The notes beneath the pieces were generated by a model. It saw only the letters and a list, made by a program, of their open reading frames with translations, was not told the DNA's origin and did not search any database. A stretch of 64,000 bases of DNA from Channallabes apus (Eukaryota > Chordata > Actinopteri > Siluriformes > Clariidae): positions 9,583,579-9,647,578 of the forward strand of contig CM060115.1 in assembly GCA_030522415.1 (NCBI GenBank), in the 5' to 3' direction. This document shows, in pieces, positions 22,978 through 34,532 of this stretch. The first letter of the stretch is position 1. The number at the start of each line of letters is the position of its first letter. A program made the position numbers and the translations under genes.

Positions 22978-23458
22978 CAGTGCAAAAGTCTTGAGCCAAC
23001 CCTAATTCCTTTGTATTCATTTAAAATAATTGATTAGGTTAAATGAACAAAATGGGAACAAACATGACAGGCTGCGGAGTAGTGTACCGAAAGATACGAT
23101 TTCAAAATTGTTTGTTAATGTAAGAACCTCAGCAGCAACCTCATTTCCCCTCCCGTCTTTTCCAACCACTCAGCATGAACCAATGCGATCATCTGTCATT
23201 ATCTGCACCTGTTTCTCACTGGTTCATGCCTTACTGTAAGTAATACGTTTTAATACTTGAATGATTCATAGCTCACTTTCTTGTTTAACAAACAAACAAA
23301 AAACAAAAAAAACCTCTGAAACTGGTCAGGTACAGTTTAAACGAGAGCCAAAAACTTGCTACAGTAATAATGAGAACTATTCTTCATGAGTACTGTGTGG
23401 CTTTTTAGGAGCAAAATATGCAGAAATGAGGGTTGCTCAAGACTTTTGCATAGGACTG
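22978..23458. mobile_element. complete 481-bp TIR element (Tc1-type MITE)
   Basis: The left end CAGTGCAAAAGTCTTGAGCC and the right end ggttgctcaagacttttgcataggactg are inverted repeats. TA dinucleotides flank both ends (22976-22977 and 23459-23460), as expected of Tc1/mariner-mediated insertion. There is no transposase coding. The internal part is shared with the split copy at 10638-11240. Confidence 0.85.
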
Positions 23459-23858
23459 TATTTTATTTGCTGACTCTAATAGCATTATTAATAGCAAGAC
23501 TGGTTGACAGTTAGATTGTGCCTTAAATAATTTAAACGACAAATTCCCAGTACCACCACCACTTCTGCTACTGTCTGTCTGGCATCCACCCAAAATGCAT
23601 AAACTTGGTGCACCTCTCAGTTAAATGTTGTACAGATCATGCATTGATTTTATTTAGCACACTTCCCCATCACCCCCTGCAATGAATTCCTGGCTCACAC
23701 CACTGCACCTCTACAAGCGTCTTCTTCTCCAAATGTTGGAATGTCATCTAGCCTACTGTTTAACAGCCTAATCAAACTCACTGATTTGTACATATTACAG
23801 TATTTCTATATATTACCTTTCAGAAAAAAAGAAATAATAATAAAGTCTGTTTGGCCTG
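23459..23858. other. unique noncoding DNA
   Basis: No gene or repeat is recognised. Confidence 0.45.
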
Positions 23859-24191
23859 CTAAGCAAACAATCTGAATCCAGTTGGCCAACATCCTCGTTT
23901 TGTCTTTATGTACTCTTCGGGGCTAAATTGCTTTGAATGTAGAGTGCAATAAAAATTTTGCACTTTGCACAGCTGCTGAATTTGATCAAATGGGTCAGTG
24001 GTGTACAGTTTGTGATCACACCACTCAGACAGAAAAAGCCTATTTGTCACATCTACGATGTCATTTACAAACCTTGGAAGCTGCTGCAGCTCGGAATGAA
24101 GAAACATAAATTCAACACAGAGTATTGAGTCTCGGAGGAAAGGTTGTTCTTTAAGCAATGATTGCTGGGTTACCATGTCTGACCGTTCCAC
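23859..24191 (-). pseudogene. 110-codon open frame, possible transposase relic
   Basis: The frame is unusually protein-like for this AT-rich DNA: mixed composition, no low complexity, with FVNDIVDVTNRLFLSEWC near residues 42-59 and HSKQFSPEEYIKTKRGCWPT near residues 85-104. The second part is weakly reminiscent of the region before the catalytic core of piggyBac-type transposases (a PEE motif, then KxxxWPTGF), but no catalytic Asp can be assigned. It has no start context or splice sites. I do not recognise it with confidence; it may be a chance frame. Confidence 0.25.
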
Positions 24192-24562
24192 TATAGATCA
24201 CTGTTCGTTTGTTATTTGCCCGCCAAATACTGAACTGACTAATTTGTTGATCTTGTTCCTTTCTAAAGGACTCATTTAGGTAGCGTGAGCTTAACGGAGT
24301 CTGTTATATAGTGTACGGATAATTAGACGAAGCAGCTGAAAGAGAACAATGGTTTCACAGATAATTTGCAACTGTACAGTATAATGAAATGTGTGTGTGT
24401 GTGTGTGTGGGGAGGGGTGAAATACAGGGTGCAAGCATGTACTAGAAACGAGTTAAATAACCCTGGTCCATACACCAAGAAGGATGCAAAAATGGGTGGC
24501 AAAAGAAGGACAGACCTCCAGGCTTAAGTTTAAAGTAAAGAACTTTCCCACTAAGAAAGGCC
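24192..24562. other. unique noncoding DNA with (GT)n
   Basis: A (GT)n microsatellite is at about 24389-24408. No gene is seen. Confidence 0.5.
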
Positions 24563-25010
24563 AAGGGGTGTTCAAGTCAATTCGGGATTTTACACAGTGG
24601 TGGCACAGAAACCACTGCTATATTTCTTGTGAACATTCAGCGAGTGGAACACCTGATCCTTGAAAATCGATAGCTAACTTTTTGCCGTCTTGCAGAAGCG
24701 ATTCATGTGTCTGTGGGAAATGTACATACAGTACAGTACAATCATTTACCAACACCACTTGCACATTACAGAACCTCATCTGGGAGTTATGGCTACACTC
24801 CCATACGGTCCTGACCTCGCTCCAAGCCAGTTCTGGGCAATTGAAATCCTGGGGAGGCCAATGCTTTTGACTTAATGGCAGTAAACAATTTCTACCTTAA
24901 TAGTATTCAAGCAGAGGAAAATGTATAAACAAATAATGGCCGTTTTCAATTCTCCTAACTGTCTTCTTTTATTCTGCAAAACCAAAATCTCAGTTTGAAA
25001 CGAAAGTCCC
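24563..25010 (+). pseudogene. mariner-like deletion derivative
   Basis: The left terminus is ggtgttcaagtcaattcggg and the right terminus is aaaatctcagtttgaaacg, an inverted-repeat pair of about 25 bp. Near 24780-24860 the + strand retains LGVMATLPYGPDLAPSQFWA followed by a Leu/Gly-rich end. This is the conserved PDLAPSDF region with the catalytic Asp replaced by Gln. The N-terminal DNA-binding half is missing. Two TACAGTA heptamers overlap at about 24726-24738. Confidence 0.75.
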
Positions 25011-25522
25011 CAGTAGAAACAAAAACTGATGCTTTGAGTCGGTTCATGCATATTTACCACTGCTTGGGTGCGTTTACTATGTCTGAACGCTCTCTGACTA
25101 CTATACATTAAGTAATTCATTCATATTCAGAGTTGAGTTTCGCATGTGCTACATTTCTCGATGCTGCATTCAAATTATGCAAATTGCCTTTCTCTTCTGA
25201 TTACCTTCAATATTTTATGAACAATCATATTTATTCATTTAGTGTCACACGTACTATATATTTAATATTAGTATTATATAGTTTATTTCTTTAATGTCTT
25301 TACAATTCAATTGCAATTGGGTAAGAGCAATGACAGAAGCAAGTTTAACTAAGAAACACCGCTACATTAGACTCGTAATTCTGGGTCATCCAAATGGAGT
25401 CATGAATTACTGTATTATTATTATTATTATTATTATTATATTTTAATTAGCATTAGCTAGTTTTTAACCAGCTTCAGAATCCCAAGAAATAGGTATTTTA
25501 TAGGGTAGTGGTGCATGACAAA
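25011..25522. other. unique AT-rich DNA with (ATT)n
   Basis: An (ATT)n microsatellite is at about 25413-25440. No gene is seen. Confidence 0.5.
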
Positions 25523-25538
25523 ACTTTTTTGATTTCAT

Positions 25539-25904
25539 TCATTCATTCATTCATTTTCTATACCGCTTAATCCTGTGTTCAGGGTCGCGGGGGACCTGGA
25601 GCCTATCCCAGGAGACTTCGGGCACTAGGCGGGGTACACCCTGGACAGGGTGCCAATCCATCGCAGGGCACACACACATACACACACTCACACACTACGG
25701 GCAATTTTAGGAACGCCAATTAGCCTAACCTGCATATCTTTGGACTGTGGGAGGAAACCGGAGTACCCGGAGGAAACCCACCAAGCACGGGGAGAACATG
25801 CAAACTCCATGCACACAGAGACTGGAATCGAGCCTGGCCGGGAATCGAACCCGGACCCTGGAGGTGCAAGGCGACAGTGCTAACCACTACACCACCGCAC
25901 CGCC
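25539..25904 (-). mobile_element. V-SINE copy 8, full length with 16-bp target duplication
   Basis: Complete minus-strand long-subfamily copy. The direct repeat acttttttgatttcat occurs at 25523-25538 and 25905-25920, a perfect 16-bp target-site duplication. It has a slightly shortened CA spacer. Low divergence indicates a recent insertion. Confidence 0.97.
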
Positions 25905-25920
25905 ACTTTTTTGATTTCAT

Positions 25921-26249
25921 GTTTTCAGTCATTTGAAATGTTTATATCCTTGACACGATGATAATGACATGTTATGTGACTTGAAATAAGTCAAGTGTGT
26001 TATTCATTTTCAGAAAGCTCTTTAGCGAGAAAGGGTGGGAATAAACTTTAAATGGGATCACACAAACGACACACACAATCATTCACTCTTAGAGGACATT
26101 TAACCTACAGTTCACCTACCTCCTGGAATGTTTTTGGAAGATACATTTTGGAAGAGAAATCTAGAAAAGCTTGTGGACATCAGGTTTGAACTAGAGATGC
26201 TGGATATATGAGGCGGGAACTGAATTCTCTTTAGAACTGTGTTCCGCGC
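25921..26249. other. unique noncoding DNA
   Basis: No gene or repeat is recognised. Confidence 0.5.
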
Positions 26250-26574
26250 ATATACCGTCTATACCGCTTTATCCTGTTTACATGGTTACGGGGGCCCTGG
26301 AGCATATTCCCAGAAGACAGAGTGCATGAGGCAGGGTACACCCTGGATGGGGTGCCACTCCATTGCAGGGCACACACACTCATTCACACGTTACACCAAT
26401 TAGCCTAACCTGCATGTCTTTAGACTGTAGGAGGAAACCAAAGTACCCAGAGGAAACTCACCAAGCATGGGGAGAACATGCAAACTCCATGCACAGAGAC
26501 CCGAGGCGGGACTTGAACTCAAACCCTGGAGGTGCAAGGTGACAGTGACAGCACTACACCACCATGCCGCCCAA
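26250..26574 (-). mobile_element. V-SINE copy 9 (old, short subfamily)
   Basis: Minus-strand copy with head, core, short CA spacer and 3' end. It is clearly diverged (for example catggttacgggggccctgg) and has lost any clear target-site duplication. It lacks the 18-bp B-box duplication. Confidence 0.9.
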
Positions 26575-27944
26575 ACCTCTCAACAAGTAAATAAAAATAA
26601 AAAATACACACACAAACCTAAACTCAGACAAGCAACAAGTAAAAACACTTAAGAATAATAAGAGCAAGAATCAATGATTAAATAATGCAAGCAGTGGGTG
26701 AGAAAGGACCAAATGTTGTTGCCAAGTGTACTGTATGGGTCAGTGGGAACAAAACCAGGACAGACATAACACTTTTTATTATTGAGTTATCATCGAAAAT
26801 ATAAAAAAATAAATAAAAATCCACCAAGACCAAGCTATTTGAATTCTTCTTGCATAACAGGCTGCGAGTTTTGAAAAACTGCCTGTGTGTGTGGGTGGGC
26901 TGCTTTTGGTCAAGTGCAAACATTTTGGCCTTGAGAGGGAGAGACGATGTGTGCCAATGACAAGCCCTTATTAACGCCTCCGCCACTTCTACCACATTAT
27001 CGCAAAACACTTCATGCTGCATTCACGCTCACACATTATAAGACTTTGCAAAGAAGCCGTAGTTCCAATAATTTACTATTATAGATTTGTCTCCTTGTCT
27101 AATAGAGAATTTACAGCTTTTATTTTAAATGGATTTTTTTTATTTACAATTAACTAAAAGCTGTTAATACTGTAGGCACCTCTTAAAACAATTAATAAAG
27201 GAAATGTAAAAAAAATATATATTACTGTATGCTTCTGATTTCTTTTGCTCTTGATATAATAATAATAAAAAAACAGGATGGTGAGGGAGCAACTGTTTGT
27301 CTAATGTAAGTGATAACAGGAACTTAATTTGTTCCTCAAATATAATTAAGCAGAAGATGGAGTGCTGTTATACTGTATATCAGCACACTGATTTGTTTCT
27401 TCATTTACCCAGTGCCAGCACATATCCTTCCGCGGCTGCCAGAACTAACTACGACTGGCAGAACAGGCGACTTGGTAATTAACAGGTGTGAAAATAGGTT
27501 TAAAAAAATAAACCATGGAGTTGGTGGACAGTCTTGTAGTAACATATAAAGTTTCCCTTTATATTTCCATGTATTCCACTTTAGAATAGCAGCTCAATTC
27601 TATTGTCCAGGGGTTAATTCTCAAATATTGTTCAATAAATGCTAGTATACTATGGAGGGTGTACCTTTGTTCCACACACCAAGTAATGCCCTTGTTTAGG
27701 ATTTGGGATTCAGCCTTGTGTTAGAAGCTAGTTAACTTTGTATCTCACTATAGCTATGAACAGAACCACATTGGCGGGTTTAGATGCGATTCGGGAACAA
27801 CAACGAAGCAAATGCGAATGTGGGAAATTGTTGTTTAAGATGGCGTAACATTACCAGATGTGTTTTCTTTATTAATGTGCTTCCGTGAATGTGGATTCTT
27901 CTGGATATGCACTTCCAGACAATAATAATAATAATAATAATAAT
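26575..27944. other. unique noncoding DNA, (AAT)n at the end
   Basis: The 26580-26660 stretch is A-rich, perhaps an old tail. A 114-codon minus-strand frame at 26678-27022 shows no recognisable domain. An (AAT)n microsatellite lies at about 27921-27949. Confidence 0.45.
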
Positions 27945-27955
27945 AATAAGGATAT

Positions 27956-28326
27956 ATGGTGGCGCGGTGGTGTGGTGGTTAGCACTGTCGCCTTGCACCT
28001 CCTGGGTCTGGGTTCGATTCCCGGCCAGGCTCGATTCCCGTCTCTGTGTGCATGGAGTTTGCATGTTCTCCCCGTGCTTGGTGGGTTTCCTCCGGGTACT
28101 CCGGTTTCCTCCCACAGTCCAGAGATATGCAGGTTAGGCTAATTGGCGTTCCTAAATTGCCCGTAGTGTGTGATTGGGTGTGTGAGTGTGTGTATGTGTG
28201 TGTGCCCTGCGATAGATTGGCACCCTGTCCAGGGTGTACCCCGCCTAGTGCCCGAAGTCTCCTGGGATAGGCTCCAGGTCCCCCGCGACCCTGAACACAG
28301 GATTAAGCGGTATAGAAAATGAATGA
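27956..28326 (+). mobile_element. V-SINE copy 10, full length with 11-bp target duplication
   Basis: Complete + strand long-subfamily copy. aataaggatat at 27945-27955 recurs at 28327-28337. The A-box core is altered (gtggtgtggtgg). It inserted at the edge of the (AAT)n microsatellite. Confidence 0.96.
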
Positions 28327-28337
28327 AATAAGGATAT

Positions 28338-29039
28338 GCATATTAACTCTGCATCATGCCAGTACCACTTTTTATTTATTATTTCCTATAACACCACAGA
28401 GACAACATACAGGGTATGATTTTCTTTTATTCTAGAAAGGCTTGTCTTTTAGCCACCACATTAATCATTTTAAATAAAACCTTTATCAGAAAGGAAAGTA
28501 ATTTTTTCCCTTTTTTTTTTTTTAAAGAACCCCTTGTTTTTTTGTTTTTTTAAAAATAATTGATACTTCTGCGCACATAATATCTGGATGCAGTAGATTG
28601 TTTTTGTTACATTGTGCAATCTTTCATGCCAGTCCCTCAGACTGCAGGGAACACATCAACCAAGCTTAGCAATTTTATTCCATCAACCTCATAAAAAAAA
28701 AAAAATCTTTAAGTAACAAGCCTCCTTTTTTTTATGCCTGAAAAAAAAACTCCCACCCCTCTGCAATTTACCTTTTCAAGCCTTCCTTTTTAAAGAGCTG
28801 TCTATCTCAATAAATCTCTCCACATCATTTCCAAGCCACGCAGCCCTGTCAGTGCCCAATGTGGAGCGGTGGAGCAAAATGAAGAATGAAAGGCGGCAAA
28901 ATGTGGCAGTAAGTGGGTAAAACAGGCTTCACAGAGCGCTACTCGATGTTGCGCTGATTTGCAGACCTGGATACTACTGTAGCGAGAGTTGCCTGTTGTT
29001 ATTATTATGCCTCTTTGCATCTGATTAATCACTGTAATT
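28338..29039. other. unique AT-rich noncoding DNA
   Basis: T-rich runs lie at about 28505-28550 and A-rich runs near 28692-28704 and 28740. No gene or transposon is recognised. Confidence 0.45.
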
Positions 29040-29640
29040 TTTATAATTGAGAGTCACCCTTGGAAACTGTCAGCCAGGGCACCAGCAGTCCTGACTGAGT
29101 GCTATTGGTTTTCTATTTCGGTCCGTTCTCTCACCCTGCGCTTCACCAAACTCTCACCTTGGATAAATGACAGCTGAACTGCACCAAGCACCATGGGAGC
29201 AATTGGCCTAATAAAACAATTAACTAATTAAGTGCTCGTTTGGAGATGTAATTGGATACATGGCCTGCTCGTTTGTATAAACAATCAGTTCCTGGTCGTC
29301 TTTAAAGCTCAGTGCTATGCATCAGAATACACACAGGCCTACCATTCCCAAATAAGGTCATCCATTCGCCTTAATGGAAGCGCAGCCGTCAGGCGGGTGA
29401 GAACCTATTCGATTTGGCTCGCTGCATTCGAAAAAAGGGTGCTCTGTCGGTTGCTGCCCGTCATTTCTATGACTTTTTAATGAAATCTGATCATAGCACA
29501 CACATGAATATAAATGTTCACATCCTCAAACGTCAATCTGTCTCGTGCGGTCGGTGATGGCGCCCGGGCTTAAATATCCTCACTGATCAAAAGGCTCATT
29601 GAAACGCTTCAATGCTTCTCAATTCCGGTCATTTATGTGC
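29040..29640. promoter_or_regulatory. candidate conserved noncoding element
   Basis: Repeat-free sequence with several homeodomain-type words (aattaactaattaag at about 29217-29232, taattgg), ccattcaa-like words and balanced base composition. All frames are short. Such islands in teleost gene deserts are often developmental enhancers, but conservation cannot be shown from one sequence. Confidence 0.3.
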
Positions 29641-29719
29641 CTTTTTGCTATGCACATTTTATCCCAGGCTTCCAAATTTACCTAATTTGAGCAAATTAAC
29701 TTTCTAACAAGCCCATCGT

Positions 29720-30165
29720 GAGCAGCGGTGGGCAACGTATGCAAATCCTGTACTTGAGTGAAAGAAGAGATATCCCAGGTAAAATATTACTCAAATAAAG
29801 GTAGATGTACTCTGTTTACATTTCTATTTGAGAAAACGTATAAAATTTCTCATCTCCAAATTTACCTAAGCCTCAAGAGAACACACATTTTTATTAGCTG
29901 CCTCTCTTTCTTTCTCTAAACCTTGAGCATCCTGTTTTTAATCGCTCTCTAAAACCACTCCCACATGCTACATGAATTAGGGAAGGCAAATCATGCAATT
30001 TCGCATACTAGTCAAATGCAGCACACCACAGTGGTTACCTAGGGCAATACCAAGCACAGATGTAGTGAAGTAGAAAGTATAGAAATTTGTTGTAAGATGT
30101 AGTGGAGTAACAGTAGACAGTATCCACTAATAAAACTACTCAAGTAAAGTACAGATACATAAAAT
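29720..30165. mobile_element. hAT-type fish MITE, degraded
   Basis: The left side reads agcggtgggcaacgtatgc and gtacttgagtgaaag. The right side reads gtagtggagtaacagtagac and actcaagtaaagtacagata. These words, in inverted arrangement, are characteristic of a common teleost hAT nonautonomous family. The interior is unrecognisable. Confidence 0.6.
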
Positions 30166-30290
30166 ATAACACAAAATGCAGACCTTTGCTTCCTTTGTTC
30201 GTGCAGAAATGTTATGTCAATCGAGTTAAGTCAATTAACTTGGCTACATGGTCACATTTACTGAGAGTAGTTCACAACTCAGGTTGAATT

Positions 30291-30430
30291 ATGTCTTTGG
30301 ACTGTGGGAGGAAACCGGAGTATCCGGAGGAAACCCACCAAACACGGGGAGAACATGCAAACTCCATGCACACAGAGACGGGAATCGAGCCTGGCCGGGG
30401 AATCGAACCACTACACCACGGCGCCGCCTG
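30291..30430 (-). mobile_element. V-SINE copy 11, head and core only
   Basis: Minus-strand head and central core (long subfamily, low divergence) without the spacer and 3' tail. The break on the 3' side is abrupt at tatgtctttgg. The segment between B box and A box is also deleted (gaatcgaaccactacaccac). Losing the 3' end is not expected of target-primed insertion, so a later deletion is likely. Confidence 0.9.
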
Positions 30431-31989
30431 GCACAGAACAGAGTAACATAATTTATTCTGATGTGGGTCACTTGGCGTTGGGGCAAATCATTTTTTGAGT
30501 AGCAGGATGAAGCGTTGAGTCGTGAAAGCATCTTTTACCTGGTACCAAAAAGCTAATGTCTAAGCTTTGTAACTAGCAGCTATCACAGAGGTAATTTATT
30601 AAATGACATGTTTTTGTACTGTAGTTTTTTCTATTACTTATGTGAAATGTTCCTATTTAACAATGGCATCAAAGTGCACTGCATAGTCCTTACGAGTGCA
30701 TTCACAGCACAAACCATAAATTTCAGCGTGACATTTTGTGTTAAGAGCAAACTGTAAGACAGTGGGGTGCTGGACTTGCTGAAGCTGAGATTGCAGATGA
30801 AAAATGGGCTTAATTTCAAGGACAGAATCCTGAAAAAAGTCAGCGAGACACACCTCTATTCTTGTTCTTTAGGAGTAATGTTGAAATCTGTACTTATACC
30901 TGAGGTGTGACGAGCAGCGTGCGCAATTCTTTTTCATAAAATAATTCCTTAACACTACTCGGAACATGTCCCCAGTACACCTCAGAGCGATGAAAAGAAG
31001 AGCGAACAGGCCATCACACAACATGCAATCGTCAACGTTATCCAAATTGTTCTGCGTGTCTTCTCTCAAGTCCAAAAGAATTGACCCTTTGATGATTCTT
31101 TCACATCAATAATGAAGGAATATTGAACAAAAGTGCAGGTTGCGCTGTGAATACTAATCGCCACTTGTTCCGGAAGCCTGGCCTGATCTGAATGCATGAT
31201 GGCGAGTTGCGAACCAATCCATATTCCATAAAAACACAGAGCCAAATGTGTATTGGGACACTGAGGGACATGCCTGATTGAAATCCTCCAGGCTCGATGC
31301 ACTAGAAGAGCATGTGTGAGGAGGGTTAAGGCTTGGAACGAGGAGAGATGGCAGGAAAAAGAAGGAGGTGAGAAGAGAAAACGAGACACTGGAGATGGGG
31401 AGGGAAATAAGGAAATTGGTGCTTGTGAAAATGGCAGGCTGTTGGCACGATTGAGGGGGTTACATAGTCAAGGGGATGAAAAAAATAATGGGCATGAAAA
31501 AAAAACAAGGAGTGATGCAGTAGGAGATCTCAAGCTCATGTGAAGGAGAAAAAAAAAGGGGATTGAAGGTCCGGATGTTGACTCGGATTATTGGAGGGAA
31601 GTGTGGTCAGAACAGCTGAAGATTCGGTTCTCTTAACCTTCTCAACAATTTCTTCTACATTTTTTTTCCCCCCAGTCAGCGGGTTTGCTCCCAGACCGCA
31701 GGGAATGGATCGATGTGAGTTTCTACAGCCAGAACACTCCCCTCCATCTCTGTCACACTGATACGGTAATGATAGACCAGAAGGCCGATTGCGCGCGCAC
31801 ATGGGGGTTGCATAGCTGGCAAACTTATTGCAGATGCATTATAGCTGTACGCTCTTGCATACGGGATGAAGAAGTTAAATGTATTAATCTTAGTCCCGGA
31901 GTGTGTGCATCCGTCACCAAAGCTCCATCTGAACAGAGATGTGAGGGAGATGATTAACAAAACTCATCACCCTCTTTTCCATCTTCTTT
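30431..31989. other. unique noncoding DNA
   Basis: Frames on both strands at 31316-31543 come from purine-rich sequence (gagagaagg-like). No transposon or convincing exon is seen. Confidence 0.4.
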
Positions 31990-32125
31990 GTATTCATTCT
32001 ATTAGCTTGATATCAATTTGGTGATATTTTAATTCCATCAGCGGCTACGGAGGAAATCTTTTGACCATTTTGGTGCAATGAAAGATGTCTGGAGCTAATT
32101 TGAGTTTATTAACCTAGGGGGGATG
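31990..32125. promoter_or_regulatory. possible short conserved noncoding element
   Basis: A compact repeat-free stretch with words such as ttggtgatattttaattcc, ggtgcaatgaaag and gctaatttgag. The style is that of vertebrate noncoding conserved elements. This is an inference from texture only. Confidence 0.2.
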
Positions 32126-32306
32126 TTTTAAAATCTAATTATTTTACATTGCATTAATGAGACTATTAGGAGAGATGATTTGTGGTAAGAAATGATAACG
32201 TGATGCAGCCCAACATCAATCCGTGGAAACCCCAAATGTGCAGATTCTCTTATAAGGCAACAATTTGATAATGTTAACAGTTTAGAATTTTTTTTTGCCA
32301 TTTCCA

Positions 32307-33195
32307 GTGGCATTCAAGTCAAACCGAGACTTGAAAGAAATTTCTCATGAATGAAGGCGTAAAACAGATGGCTTCAAGCATAGAATGGTCTTGGCCACAG
32401 GAAAACGTCTGAATGGTGAAAACATTTTAACAAACGCCGTACAACCGTGAATGAAGATCCTGGACCCTACTGCAGTCATTCCCGTCAACATTCAGCACTT
32501 GGAACACTTGAAAGTCAATGGATAATTTGTAGCAAATGTCCACAGGTTCACACATCATCCACCGCTTGCACGTTACATCCAGCTGTGAGTTCTTGCCAGA
32601 TCTCCCGTACAGTCTTGACCTCGTTCCAGGCCATTAGGGACATTAAAGGAGTTCCTGAGATGCTAGCGTTTCATATTTGAAGCAGGCAGTCCGATCATGG
32701 GCGATGTAGTGGTTAGCACTGTCGCCTTGCACCTCCAGGGTCTGGGTTCGATTCCCCGGCCAGGCTTGATTCCCGTCTCTGTGTGCATGGAGTTTGCATG
32801 TTCTCCCCGTGCTTGGTGGGTTTCCTTCGGGTACTCCGGTTTCCTCCCACAGTCCAAAGACACGCAGGTTAGGCTAATTGGTGTTTCCAAATTGCCTGTG
32901 TGAATGGGTGTGTGAGTGTGCCCTGTGATGGATTCGCACCCTGTCCAGGGTGTACCCTGCCTCGTGCCCTAAGCCTCCTGGGATACGTAGGCTCCAGGTC
33001 CCCGCGACGCCGGATAAGGGATAAAGCGATATATACTGTAGAAGATGAGTGAGTGAGTGAGTCCGCTCACTCCAGAGTACTAAGAGAACGTTCTGCCTTT
33101 GGTGATATCCATGAACCAGTGAAGCGTTGGGATAAGTGCATTAGTGTAGCAGCAGATTATTTAAAGAAATAAAGGTATCGTTTAGTCTTATAACT
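32307..33195 (+). pseudogene. mariner-like remnant split by V-SINE copy 12
   Basis: The left terminus at about 32307 is ggcattcaagtcaaaccgag. Before the SINE the + strand retains YSLDLVP (the former YSPDLAP motif). After the SINE, 33070-33170 encodes the C-terminal region ending KRWDKCISVAADYLKK and a stop, typical of the family. Rejoining the sides of the SINE at agtccgatca gives the same local sequence as in the 17773-18240 copy. Stops and frameshifts make it inactive. Confidence 0.8.
32698..33059 (+). mobile_element. V-SINE copy 12 inserted in a mariner remnant
   Basis: + strand long-subfamily copy with a shortened 5' end. The repeats agtccgatca (32688-32697) and agtccgctca (33060-33069) form a 10-bp target duplication with one difference. 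The 3' end has an extra TATACTG-type insertion (TACTGTA at 33034-33040) relative to the other copies, and its tail is (GTGA)n. Confidence 0.95.
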
Positions 33196-34521
33196 GTGTT
33201 CTGTCTCACTTGTATTTACATTAATAGTCATGGTACCCCTACACAAACCTTACCTACTGTACTGTATATACTGTAAACAATTGTTTGTGCCAAGGTCTTT
33301 AAATTCATGTATTAATAGAAACCTGGAATATGAATAAAAATCCAAAATCTGTCTGCTTTTGGTGAATAAATGAAACAAGAATGTTTGACCAATCAAAACT
33401 TCTCTTGATTGTATAAAGCAGTTCATGCGGTTTGTTGCTTTACATCTTTTTGTGGTCCTTTTGATTGTATCAGGTATTCATTTTTCTTTTCTTTTCTATA
33501 ATTCAACACCTTTTAAAGCATCCAAGACACAAATATTCACGGCTTCAAATATATTGTTCCCATAAAAAGGTGGCAAATTCAAGGCAACAGAATGATATAT
33601 ATATTACAGGAGACAACATTGAGTACTGCTCTCACTACACACGAGTTCAATTAGTAAAAGCAGGAATCCTTGACAAAAGGTCATGCGCTTACACAAGCAT
33701 TCAGAGCCAGAGCGCCGGTTCTCTGAGGACTAATATAAAATTCCTCTGTACCTTTGTAAAAGGATTCAACCTGTTCAATTATGTAAGATTGGGAGACTTT
33801 CTTTTTCTCAAGTCTGTCATCAGACATTTTGTGAAACAGATGTGGATGAAAATTTCACTTTCCTTTCGAGCCTGTAAGATGAAGGAAGTTCGGGTGGGGG
33901 TTGTTCTCTCAAGTGTCCACGGTGCCCTTGAGCAAGGTCTTCACCACTCGTGCAGATCTAAAATCGTTAATACACATGAAAAACACTTTTTCCTACACGT
34001 TTTTTTTAATTTTTTTTATCATTGATGCCATCATAACCATTAAGCAGCACCAGGACCAGGTGTGTAGAATTCTGCACCGTTACACAAAAGCAAAACGAGG
34101 ACCGTCTGACCCGTTCATTAGCCTTCTAATATATTTTTATTTGGGCAGCAATTTGCTGCGATAAAAAAAAGAGAGGAGGAGAAATGGACATAAATAAAGT
34201 GCTGTGTTGTGAGGTCTATTTTTTGCCTCGGTGCTGTTTTGTGCGAGGCCAGGTGGCAAAAAAACAGAGTGCTATACGTTATCCTACAACAGCAGGCTCT
34301 CTTGAGTTTACAGTCAGCTTACATTATAAATAAAATAGCATTTGCTTTTGCATGATTAGTCTTGGGCTGATAAGTGGAGAAATTCGAAATGTACAAAACT
34401 ATGACATAATGACTCAATAATACTGTCAAGGTTTCTATGAGAAAGAAATTGGCAAAAACATTATCTCAGATATATCACCCAAGCTCTCTAAATTTATTTT
34501 CATTAAAAAAAAAAAAAGTCC
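33196..34521. other. unique AT-rich noncoding DNA
   Basis: It contains a 186-codon + strand frame (33465-34025) opened by a TTG, without recognisable domain, splice context or upstream promoter. It is rich in Phe, His, Lys and Ser and is probably chance. 33905-33950 has a short SINE-like word (cccttgagcaaggt). Confidence 0.4.
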
Positions 34522-34532
34522 ATGTATGGCTT

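Noticed and set aside
33905..33950. third SINE family head (cccttgagcaaggt)
   Set aside because: Only one short word matches; no boxes or tail nearby.
33465..34025. 186-codon open frame, the longest in the window
   Set aside because: It opens with TTG rather than ATG, has no domain, splice or promoter context, and its composition follows the AT-rich background.
34013..34164. short frame overlapping 33.9-34.2 kb as a small gene
   Set aside because: It is T-rich low complexity and lacks context.
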